Source: Chloroflexota bacterium (GTDB taxonomy: Bacteria > Chloroflexota > Dehalococcoidia > UBA2979). From it: a DNA stretch of 5,146 nt. Every line of letters begins with the position of its first letter. Within the stretch, counting starts at the first letter, position 1. The stretch covers positions 1 to 5,146 of the forward strand of contig PBOW01000026.1 in NCBI GenBank assembly GCA_002725365.1, read 5' to 3'. Below are positions 1 to 5,146 of the stretch, piece after piece. Position numbers and translations under genes: made by a program. The notes beneath the pieces are model-generated. The model had not been told where the DNA came from. It made no database searches and saw nothing but the letters and a program-made list of their open reading frames with translations.

Positions 1-1
1 C

Positions 2-90
2 GCCGGGATGGCGGAATTGGCAGACGCAGCAGACTTAAAATCTGCCGGAGTATTTACTCTGTATGGGTTCGAGTCCCATTCCCGGTACCA
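2..90 (+). tRNA. tRNA-Leu, anticodon UAA
   Basis: A complete class II tRNA that decodes UUA (and UUG by wobble). The 7-bp acceptor stem pairs 2-8 with 80-86, with one G-U pair at the end. The anticodon stem pairs 29-33 with 41-45 around the loop CTTAAAA, which places the anticodon TAA at 36-38. A long variable arm (46-62) has a 4-bp stem, 48-51 with 56-59, as expected for tRNA-Leu. The T arm pairs 63-67 with 75-79 around TTCGAGT. A87 is the discriminator base that leucyl-tRNA synthetases expect, and CCA is encoded at 88-90. All parts are intact. No obvious terminator follows it, so transcription might continue into the leader of the next gene. Confidence 0.97.
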
Positions 91-306
91 AGCACCTTAG
101 CCTCAAGACTTCGATAACAATCTCTGCATCAGTGGATCACGTACCCAACTGGTAAATCTTTGCTTCCTAAAGCTATCAAATACCGCGAAAAGCTGAATTA
201 CGTCACATGAATTGCATAAAACTCTTACACAAATTCCTGATATCGCGTATCATGTCACTCAGGTGGTTGCAACTCTCTGCAGCCGCGCATTGAGGAGGGC
301 ATCAGT
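91..306 (+). other. Gene-free leader between tRNA-Leu and the first diiron-protein gene
   Basis: This 216-base stretch has no convincing coding sequence on either strand; a short open frame entering it at 212 only overlaps the real gene in another frame. It holds a possible promoter (225-253), a short palindrome (238-252), and a hairpin of 7 bp including one G-U pair (265-271 with 278-284, 6-nt loop). It ends in a strong Shine-Dalgarno sequence, GAGGAGGG (292-299), 7 nt before the ATG at 307. The hairpin lies just upstream of the ribosome site without covering it, so it might stabilise the mRNA 5' end. That role is speculative. Confidence 0.6.
225..253 (+). promoter_or_regulatory. Possible sigma-70-type promoter overlapping a palindrome
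   Basis: TATCAT at 248-253 matches five of six bases of the -10 consensus. TTACAC at 225-230 lies 17 nt upstream and is a poor -35 match. The -10 box overlaps the inverted repeat TGATA-N5-TATCA (238-252), which is where a repressor could block RNA polymerase. A start near 260 would give a leader of about 45 nt before the gene at 307. The -35 is weak and the palindrome short, so this is only a candidate; the gene could instead be transcribed from upstream of the tRNA. Confidence 0.3.
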
Positions 307-1431
307 ATGGCAACAGAGGCAAAGAAAAAAACAGCACCGTCAACATTTGAAGAATTGCTTGAATACGGTAAAACCAATGGTTACAAGTTGGACTGGCTCC
401 AACAAAGAGAAACCTTCGGTACAGAACTAGATTCGGCTGACAAATCAGGAGGACTCCTCCTTCAGGATGTCGATTCGGGCCCCTTCGCAGATGTACCTGA
501 ATGGACTAACAATGTTACTGGTCGCCCTCGCGGTGCTATGACCAGGCCGAGTGCCGCTCGTATTGGGAAATATGCTATCCGAACCAAGGCAGATGTCTGG
601 TTAAAAAATGGTGCGCAACTATACGAAGAGGCAGTGCAGCGACAGTGGTCATCAGCGGTTGACGTACCTTGGGAAACTCTTGAAGAACTCCCTGATGACA
701 TCGAGAGAGCCGAATGCCAACTAGCAACTTTCTTAACAGAAGTCGAATTTGTCGCGGGTGATGTTCCTGGCCGCTGGATCAGCGAGACATCGCCCGATTA
801 TTACGAGCCACGAATGTTCCTCATCTCTCAGATTATGGACGAGGCACGTCACGCTGATGTTTTCAGAAAGAGAGCACTCGCTAATGGTGGAGGTCTTCTC
901 CGTCAAACCTCGAGCGCTGCTCTTTCAGGTGCATCAATTGACTCGGCTCGTGACTTCACTGAAATGTCTGCGCGCCTCCACATATCGGGAGAAGGACTAG
1001 TCCTCTCCATCTTCCGAATGGGGGAACGGATGGCATATAACGATGCGGAAAAAGCTATCTACCGACTGGCCGCCTCGGATGAATCGCGACACGTGGCTTT
1101 TGGCGTCATGCATCTACAGTACGTAGCCCAGACTGACGCTGAGCGAACTGAAGAAATTCACTCGTACCTCGATGAGATCGAACTTGGTTTGGTCGCAGGC
1201 ACAGGTGGACAGAACCCTGCGGTTCGAGGCACTCCGTCGAATGCAGCAATCACTGCTTTGCTTGGCGGAGGAACCGACGAGGCTTCTCTCCGCGAGGGTG
1301 AACAAATTGCCGCAGCAGTGCGACAGCGTCAGGTAAAGGAATACATACAGCGAATCAAGGTTGCCGGCTTAGGTGACAGATTCACCAACGGCCGTGCCGC
1401 TGCTGGCCTCAGTGACTACGTAGCTGCGTAA
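307..1431 (+). CDS. Ferritin-like diiron protein, probable catalytic subunit of a two-subunit oxygenase
   Basis: Predicted soluble 374-aa protein of the ferritin-like diiron-carboxylate superfamily, most likely an O2-activating oxygenase; the substrate is unknown. Visible ligands are Glu145 (or Glu147), the ExxH in DEARH (Glu179, His182), Glu229 in GEGL, and the ExxH in DESRH (Glu259, His262). The Glu-to-ExxH spacings of 32-34 and 30 residues suit two pairs of helices around a di-metal centre. It lacks a His four residues before Glu259, arguing against the AurF/CmlI N-oxygenases. It is shorter than the roughly 500-aa alpha subunits of soluble methane or toluene monooxygenases. There is no signal peptide or membrane segment. 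The start is fixed by GAGGAGGG 7 nt upstream. The next gene encodes a full-length paralogue (shared LYEE, RW/QW and D-I/V-PWE motifs) without ligands, so a heteromeric complex is likely. A strong hairpin follows the stop. Fold and metal site are fairly secure; the reaction is inferred. Confidence 0.75.
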   Translation: MATEAKKKTAPSTFEELLEYGKTNGYKLDWLQQRETFGTELDSADKSGGLLLQDVDSGPFADVPEWTNNVTGRPRGAMTRPSAARIGKYAIRTKADVWLKNGAQLYEEAVQRQWSSAVDVPWETLEELPDDIERAECQLATFLTEVEFVAGDVPGRWISETSPDYYEPRMFLISQIMDEARHADVFRKRALANGGGLLRQTSSAALSGASIDSARDFTEMSARLHISGEGLVLSIFRMGERMAYNDAEKAIYRLAASDESRHVAFGVMHLQYVAQTDAERTEEIHSYLDEIELGLVAGTGGQNPAVRGTPSNAAITALLGGGTDEASLREGEQIAAAVRQRQVKEYIQRIKVAGLGDRFTNGRAAAGLSDYVAA

Positions 1432-1437
1432 ATCTAG

Positions 1438-1473
1438 AAATACTGGGTGTGATCTATACACCCAGTATTTTTT
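1438..1473 (+). terminator. Intrinsic terminator or attenuator between the two paralogues
   Basis: A perfect 13-bp inverted repeat (AAATACTGGGTGT at 1438-1450, ACACCCAGTATTT at 1458-1470) encloses a 7-nt loop and runs into six T residues (1468-1473). It begins 7 nt after the stop codon of the first diiron-protein gene and ends 29 nt before the start of its paralogue. The form is that of a rho-independent terminator. Because the two products probably work together, it may be a partial terminator that yields more of the first protein, or a 3' hairpin that protects its mRNA. If it terminates fully, the second gene needs its own promoter; the TATATA at 1473-1478 has no good -35 partner. Confidence 0.8.
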
Positions 1474-1502
1474 ATATAGGTCACTGACGTCCGGAGGGGT
1501 AC

Positions 1503-2669
1503 ATGGTTCAAAAAGATAGCAACACGTCATCAAAAGCAGACTACGAAGGTAATGCTCTTCCTGATCTACCCGATTTGAGCTGGATGGATAAAACGTTCCA
1601 GTGGGGTACAAAAGCACTACCTGAAAAAAATGGTGGCGGGCTGACTCTTGATGCACTCAATATTGGCATCTATGGGGACATCCCTGAACACTATCCATAT
1701 CGAAATCGTCTTCCGCGTGGAGCAGTCCCTGTGCCCTCAGCTGGCTCAATCGGCGGATATTACGTGCAGGATAAATACGAGCAGTGGGCAGATTCAGCTG
1801 CCCTTCTCTATGAAGAAGGCATTTCGCGTAGGTGGTCAACCGCTACTGATATTCCGTGGGAGACAGGTCATGGCCTGTCTGAGGATGTGGAAATAGCCAT
1901 CGCGCAGGTAGCAACTGAACTTTCAAATTGGGGCTCTGTAGAATCAGAGGTTGTCTCCGCGTGGCTCCAGAATCTCAGCCCGGGATATCACGAAGTGAAA
2001 TATTTCCTATCGACTGCCGTCTATGACTCGGCTCGAGTTGAAGAAGGATACCGAAAGCGTGCTCTGCTTAATGGGGCAGGAATGATGCTGGAAAGTCCGG
2101 GTCGAATGAACCGGGCCTGCCTTGAAACATACTCAGGTTGGTCACAGACTGTTCTGACTATGTGGCTTCTCCGCGGGTCGCTCATGACAGCGATAGTACG
2201 GTATCTCTCTGTATACGGCCCTACTGAGGCCGATCGTGAACTGGCGTTTCGAATTTTACCCGACATTCTGCGTAAATCAGCCTATGCCTGCGACCACATT
2301 AGATTTGCTATCTCCAAGAAAAGTGAGCTTACCGATGTATTTCAGGGAACATTGCAGCTCGCTGAATTCGCCCAGCTTAGCGACTTCAACGATCCGGTAC
2401 TGTGGGAAGCCCTAGCAATTATTTTCGGTGGCGGGGTACAAAATATGGAACTCGGAATGGGACGCGTACTTGAACTACAACAGCATTTCCTGAGTGTTTA
2501 CCTAGGCCGGTGCAAACAGGCCAACGTTGATCGAACAACGCAGGTTGCCAATGGGCCTTGGGGTGCGATCCTAGCAGGAATTCCGATAACTGGTCATACG
2601 TCGGCGGATGAGATGCGAGCGATGATCGAAGAAATGCGTGAGCGCGCCCGTGATGAGAGCGCTAGGTAA
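1503..2669 (+). CDS. Ligand-less ferritin-like paralogue, probable structural (beta-type) subunit
   Basis: This 388-aa protein aligns with the preceding one along almost its whole length: PRGA..PSA..IG near residue 72, LYEEGISRRWSTATDIPWE at 102-120, D-x-A-R...YRKRAL-NG at 175-190, and a GGG motif near 309. Every predicted metal ligand is changed: Asn142 and Gly144 for Glu145/147, Ser176 and Val179 for the first ExxH, Gly225 for Glu229, and Ile255 and Lys258 for the second ExxH. It should therefore not bind a diiron centre itself. Known parallels are the beta subunits of bacterial multicomponent monooxygenases and PaaC of phenylacetyl-CoA epoxidase, which are metal-free relatives that scaffold the catalytic subunit. 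The ATG follows GGAGG (1493-1497) by 5 nt. The gene sits 71 nt after its paralogue, behind a terminator-like hairpin, and 8 nt before the zinc-ribbon gene, with which it is probably co-transcribed. The charged C-terminal tail (residues 368-388) has no counterpart in the first protein. A subunit role is inferred. Confidence 0.68.
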   Translation: MVQKDSNTSSKADYEGNALPDLPDLSWMDKTFQWGTKALPEKNGGGLTLDALNIGIYGDIPEHYPYRNRLPRGAVPVPSAGSIGGYYVQDKYEQWADSAALLYEEGISRRWSTATDIPWETGHGLSEDVEIAIAQVATELSNWGSVESEVVSAWLQNLSPGYHEVKYFLSTAVYDSARVEEGYRKRALLNGAGMMLESPGRMNRACLETYSGWSQTVLTMWLLRGSLMTAIVRYLSVYGPTEADRELAFRILPDILRKSAYACDHIRFAISKKSELTDVFQGTLQLAEFAQLSDFNDPVLWEALAIIFGGGVQNMELGMGRVLELQQHFLSVYLGRCKQANVDRTTQVANGPWGAILAGIPITGHTSADEMRAMIEEMRERARDESAR

Positions 2670-2677
2670 TTAGCTTC

Positions 2678-2974
2678 ATGCCGCTCTATAACTACGAATG
2701 TGAAAAGTGCTCGAAAACAAGCGAGGCTCTCGTGCGTCGCAATCAGCCCGAGCCAAGTGACTGCGATTCATGTGATGGATCTTTAAAGAGACTGATGAGC
2801 ACGTTCGCGGCTCCGCAGAGTGAACTCGACAAGCTACGGGCCGTAGATCCTGCCTACAAACGGATGGTAGAGGACCATATGGCCCGCACCCCAGAAGCTG
2901 AACCGATGAGACACCTAAACAAACTAACTCCGTTCAGCGCCGCTGAAGATCCTGGAGACCCGATAGATTTTTAA
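2678..2974 (+). CDS. FmdB-type zinc ribbon protein
   Basis: Small 98-aa protein opening with MPLYNYECEKC, the characteristic start of the FmdB family of putative regulatory proteins (usually written MPxYxYxCxxC). Four cysteines, Cys8, Cys11, Cys29 and Cys32, form two CxxC knuckles for one zinc ion, followed by the family's basic L-K-R-L segment at 36-39. Residues from about 45 to 98 form a polar tail with a likely short helix (SELDKLRAVDPAYKRMVEDHM) and an acidic end. FmdB proteins were named for their place beside formamidase genes; their biochemical role is poorly defined, and they often accompany metabolic enzymes. Here the gene lies 8 nt after the ligand-less diiron paralogue. The only visible ribosome site is a weak AGG (2664-2666) overlapping that gene's end, suggesting translational coupling. 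An assembly or binding role with the two diiron-type proteins is an inference. The domain assignment is strong. Confidence 0.85.
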   Translation: MPLYNYECEKCSKTSEALVRRNQPEPSDCDSCDGSLKRLMSTFAAPQSELDKLRAVDPAYKRMVEDHMARTPEAEPMRHLNKLTPFSAAEDPGDPIDF

Positions 2975-3019
2975 TTTAATTTGGTGCATAAACGAATCTA
3001 AATAAAGGAGAGACAAACA

Positions 3020-3472
3020 ATGGCCGCGAAAGCATCGACAGCAAAAAGAATAAAGTTCCCGTCAGTCGGGTGGTACGAAGAGGTGGCATCAATCACCGTG
3101 GCAGACCAACAGTATCAAAAATACGGCCGACTCAATGCGATTGTCGCTTTCAAGTCTGAAGACTCCATAATTCAAGTTAATTTTGATGTCCTTAACATTC
3201 ATGAAATTAAGGAAATTGAAGAAGATGAGATGCGTGACTGTGACTTCATTATCGAACTTGAAGCAGAACAGTGGAAAGACATGCTCAAGGACATAAAGAA
3301 AAACAATGGTGCGTCACTCGACTGGACATTGAATACTCTCGATTTAAAGTATGACGAGCCCATCCATCGGAATGAACTTGAAGATGGATTCAAAGCAGAT
3401 CTGTTCTTCAGGTATATTCCGAGTCTTCAGGTTTTCTTCGATAATGCGAGCCAAATAACTACCCGCTTCTAA
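3020..3472 (+). CDS. Small protein, possible SCP2-like lipid-binding domain
   Basis: A 150-aa acidic, apparently cytosolic protein; I do not recognise a specific family with certainty. Its layout suggests an SCP2 (sterol carrier) fold: an N-terminal helix with an FPSxxWYEEV start (residues 13-21), several beta strands (about 40-58), then DFIIELEAEQWKDMLKDI (about 75-92). That last segment resembles the SCP2 pattern of a strand carrying alternating hydrophobics followed by a helix beginning near Trp. A late segment (about 125-146) is rich in aromatics. SCP2 domains bind fatty acyl, sterol or other hydrophobic molecules, so it might present a hydrophobic substrate to the diiron pair. An alternative is a small effector or coupling protein of a multicomponent monooxygenase, which is similar in size. 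The start follows AAGGAG (3005-3010) with a 9-nt gap. It lies 45 nt after the zinc-ribbon gene and probably belongs to the same transcript. No cysteine cluster or membrane segment is seen. The coding call is secure; the fold call is tentative. Confidence 0.5.
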   Translation: MAAKASTAKRIKFPSVGWYEEVASITVADQQYQKYGRLNAIVAFKSEDSIIQVNFDVLNIHEIKEIEEDEMRDCDFIIELEAEQWKDMLKDIKKNNGASLDWTLNTLDLKYDEPIHRNELEDGFKADLFFRYIPSLQVFFDNASQITTRF

Positions 3473-3513
3473 CTCTAGTTGAATTCTCTTTGCGAGGCCG
3501 CATGCCCCCTCCA

Positions 3514-3528
3514 GTTAGCACTGCTAAC
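3514..3528. promoter_or_regulatory. Perfect 15-bp palindrome, candidate operator
   Basis: GTTAGCACTGCTAAC is a perfect inverted repeat with 7-bp arms around a single central C. It lies in the 79-nt gap before the CoA-transferase gene, 23 nt upstream of its ATG. It has no T run after it, and as RNA the stem would be only 6 bp with a 3-nt loop, so a terminator is unlikely. The size and symmetry suit a site for a dimeric repressor of the TetR or GntR type, but no regulator gene is in the window. No convincing promoter boxes flank it. Confidence 0.4.
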
Positions 3529-3551
3529 ATCTAGCTGAGGTATTTGCAGAT

Positions 3552-5146
3552 ATGTCCACTGAGACACAACCATTACACGGATTGAGAGTTGTCGAGCTAG
3601 GGGATGACGTCGCCTCAGCATTTGCTGCCCGCCTCTGCGCTATCTACGGCGCCGATACGATCGTAGTTGAACCGGAGGCTGGTCACGGCATCAGACATTT
3701 GCCCCCCTGGCAGTCTGGTGTTCCTGATCCTGCAAAAAGCATACTCTTTGCCTATCTCGGGGAATCAAAGCGATCGGTCACGGTAAATTCAGCTGACATC
3801 TCCGATATGCGTTTCCTTAAGGATTTACTGTCGAGTGCTGACGCGGTTATCAATGGTTACCAGCCACATAGACTCAATGACTTGGGTATCGATCTAGACC
3901 AGTTAGCCGTCGATAAACCATCCATAGTTATTACCCATGTCACACCGTACGGGCGAACTGGACCTAAATCCTTCTGGAAAATGGGAGCACTTACTGGAGC
4001 CGCGGCAGGTGGACAAATGTATTTGGCGGGAGACCCAGACAAACCGCCAATGCTGACAGCCGGGCATCAAGCGCATTATCAGTCAGGACTACAAGCTTTT
4101 GGTGCTACGATAACCGCACTTTTTGGTGCCGAAATGAGTGGAGTCGGAGACATTCTTGATCTGTCGATCCAGGAAGTGCAGGCCGCCACTCTGGAAGGGG
4201 GCGGTCCTGCAGCACTTTGGTACGGTGGCGAGCAGGTCCGAACTGGAAACGATGCACGAGCTCTATGGGGCATACATCCCTGTGCAGACGGCTGGATTGG
4301 CGTAGCCTCGATGCCTCGACAGACAAATTCGGTTCTAGAAGCAATGGGACATGGGGATCTGACCACCGACCCAGTATTCGCTAATGGTGGTTGGGCCATT
4401 GAAGCAAATGAGCTATTGTCACATCTAATCCCAGCATACACCGCACAGCACAATGCGGCCGATATTTTTGCAAATGCTGCTAATTTCCGGGCACCATTTT
4501 CAGTAATCCCAACACCAAAGGAACTGCTTGACTGGCCGCACTACAAGGAAATCGGATTTTGGAAAGAAATTCATCATGCAGAGTTCGGTACATATCAGGT
4601 TCCTGCTGGACCAATACAGTTCGGCAAATCGAATAGAGGGCTTCACAAAGCACCACCGATGATCGGTGAGCACAATAAGGTGGTTCGAGATAGTCTGACT
4701 CCAGATAGTTCAAAATCTCCGATGATATCAAGTGCTGCTATGGCAGATGTCACTTTGCCTTACGATGGCCTGCGTGTGGTTGATATGACCCAAGTATGGG
4801 CAGGACCCTACGGCGGCCGATTCCTCGCCGATATGGGTGCGGATGTTATCAAAGTCGAAGGTCCCTCTTTCCCTGATCCGATACGAACTATGACTGGTGA
4901 ACTCACCTCCCCAGGAATCAATCTTTCCTCGTATTTCAATGAGTACAACAGAGGCAAGAGAAGCTTAGTGCTTGATTTTAAACAAGAAGATGGAATGAAA
5001 GCCTTGCTTGCTCTCATTGCAACGGCTGATGTGTTTATTGAGAACTGGTCATCAGGAGTCGCTGATAGAAATGGCCTCGGATTCGACGACTTGATCAAAC
5101 TCAACCCTCAACTGGTGTATGTCTCTATGCCCGGGTTTGGCCATAA
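3552..5146 (+). CDS. Tandem-domain CaiB/BaiF (family III) CoA-transferase, 3' end beyond the window
   Basis: Enzymes of this family move CoA between carboxylic acids; some relatives are racemases (alpha-methylacyl-CoA racemase). The open frame runs 531 codons to the window edge without a stop. It holds one complete copy of the fold (residues about 9-380) and the start of a second (from about 404). Both open alike: LHGLRVVEL...IYGADTIVVE and YDGLRVVDM...DMGADVIKVE. The second copy keeps family motifs such as NRGKRS, IENW.SGV and GLGFDDL. The first is worn: NRGK reads GESK, and the usual catalytic Asp (Asp169 of formyl-CoA transferase and CaiB, in a D-x-x-x-G-L context) appears as His175 in AHYQSGL. 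Catalysis may therefore rest with the second copy, whose Asp lies outside the window. A fused pair could replace the usual interlocked homodimer. The start follows GAGG (3537-3540) by 11 nt, at the conserved N-terminal strand. The 79-nt gap with a palindrome allows a separate promoter. Substrate unknown. Confidence 0.92.
   Translation, partial: MSTETQPLHGLRVVELGDDVASAFAARLCAIYGADTIVVEPEAGHGIRHLPPWQSGVPDPAKSILFAYLGESKRSVTVNSADISDMRFLKDLLSSADAVINGYQPHRLNDLGIDLDQLAVDKPSIVITHVTPYGRTGPKSFWKMGALTGAAAGGQMYLAGDPDKPPMLTAGHQAHYQSGLQAFGATITALFGAEMSGVGDILDLSIQEVQAATLEGGGPAALWYGGEQVRTGNDARALWGIHPCADGWIGVASMPRQTNSVLEAMGHGDLTTDPVFANGGWAIEANELLSHLIPAYTAQHNAADIFANAANFRAPFSVIPTPKELLDWPHYKEIGFWKEIHHAEFGTYQVPAGPIQFGKSNRGLHKAPPMIGEHNKVVRDSLTPDSSKSPMISSAAMADVTLPYDGLRVVDMTQVWAGPYGGRFLADMGADVIKVEGPSFPDPIRTMTGELTSPGINLSSYFNEYNRGKRSLVLDFKQEDGMKALLALIATADVFIENWSSGVADRNGLGFDDLIKLNPQLVYVSMPGFGH

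Noticed and set aside
2..90. tRNA-Leu as an integration site for a genomic island
   Set aside because: No repeat of the tRNA 3' end, no integrase gene and no other mobile-element sign was seen in the window, so the adjacency alone is not evidence.
212..430. 72-codon plus-strand open frame before and across the first gene's start
   Set aside because: It begins at a TTG without a ribosome site and overlaps the strongly supported gene at 307, which has an excellent Shine-Dalgarno sequence.
307..1431. Assignment as an AurF/CmlI-type N-oxygenase or a ribonucleotide reductase R2
   Set aside because: The extra His four residues before the second ExxH that marks AurF/CmlI is absent (Ala255 is there). 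The R2 radical-tyrosine context is not evident, and the adjacent ligand-less paralogue fits neither family.
1369..1656. 95-codon minus-strand open frame spanning the gap between the two diiron-type genes
   Set aside because: It overlaps both well-supported genes and contains the terminator hairpin. Its translation shows no domain.
1503..2669. A gap-containing alignment that keeps a His (His265) at the second ExxH of the paralogue
   Set aside because: It needs a 7-residue insertion. The ungapped alignment puts D-I-L-R-K (254-258) on D-E-S-R-H and also matches the later His, so it is the better fit; the Glu is missing in both.
4079..4453. 124-codon open frame on the minus strand
   Set aside because: It lies wholly inside the CoA-transferase gene on the opposite strand. 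Its translation is rich in Ser, Pro, Cys and Arg, with no recognisable domain, as expected of a shadow frame.
1..5146. CRISPR arrays, insertion sequences, frameshifted genes or long repeats
   Set aside because: No regularly spaced direct repeats, terminal inverted repeats, transposase fragments or broken frames were seen. The only large similarity is the protein-level paralogy already reported.

Overview
The window holds a tRNA-Leu(UAA) gene followed by five protein-coding genes, all on the + strand and closely packed. Base composition is close to balanced. The genes use ATG starts, mostly behind clear Shine-Dalgarno sequences. Together with the CCA-encoding tRNA, this indicates a bacterium. 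A family III CoA-transferase next to an orphan oxygenase-like cluster would fit a marine or soil heterotroph such as SAR202 Chloroflexota or Acidimicrobiia-type Actinomycetota, but that lineage guess is weak because the sequence contains no phylogenetic marker.

Layout: 2-90 is tRNA-Leu. 91-306 is a gene-free leader with a possible promoter, a short palindrome and a small hairpin. 307-1431 encodes a 374-aa ferritin-like protein with a complete set of carboxylate and histidine ligands for a di-metal centre (Glu, ExxH, Glu, ExxH). 1438-1473 is a strong terminator-like hairpin with a T run. 1503-2669 encodes a 388-aa full-length paralogue of the first protein in which every predicted metal ligand is replaced. 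2678-2974 encodes a 98-aa FmdB-type zinc ribbon protein. 3020-3472 encodes a 150-aa protein that looks like an SCP2 (sterol carrier) fold, though this is less certain. 3514-3528 is a perfect 15-bp palindrome in the next gap. From 3552 to the window end runs a tandem-domain CaiB/BaiF (family III) CoA-transferase that is cut off by the window edge.

How the genes may work together (inference): the first two proteins look like the catalytic and structural subunits of a two-subunit diiron oxygenase. The arrangement resembles the alpha/beta subunits of bacterial multicomponent monooxygenases or the PaaA/PaaC pair of phenylacetyl-CoA epoxidase. The small zinc-ribbon and SCP2-like proteins may be accessory factors, for example for assembly or for presenting a hydrophobic substrate. 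The CoA-transferase may activate the carboxylic acid substrate or product as a CoA thioester. No reductase, ferredoxin or classical coupling protein is visible here, so the electron source is unknown. The most notable points are the active/degenerate paralogue pair, the hairpin lying between its two genes, and a similar contrast between the two halves of the CoA-transferase.
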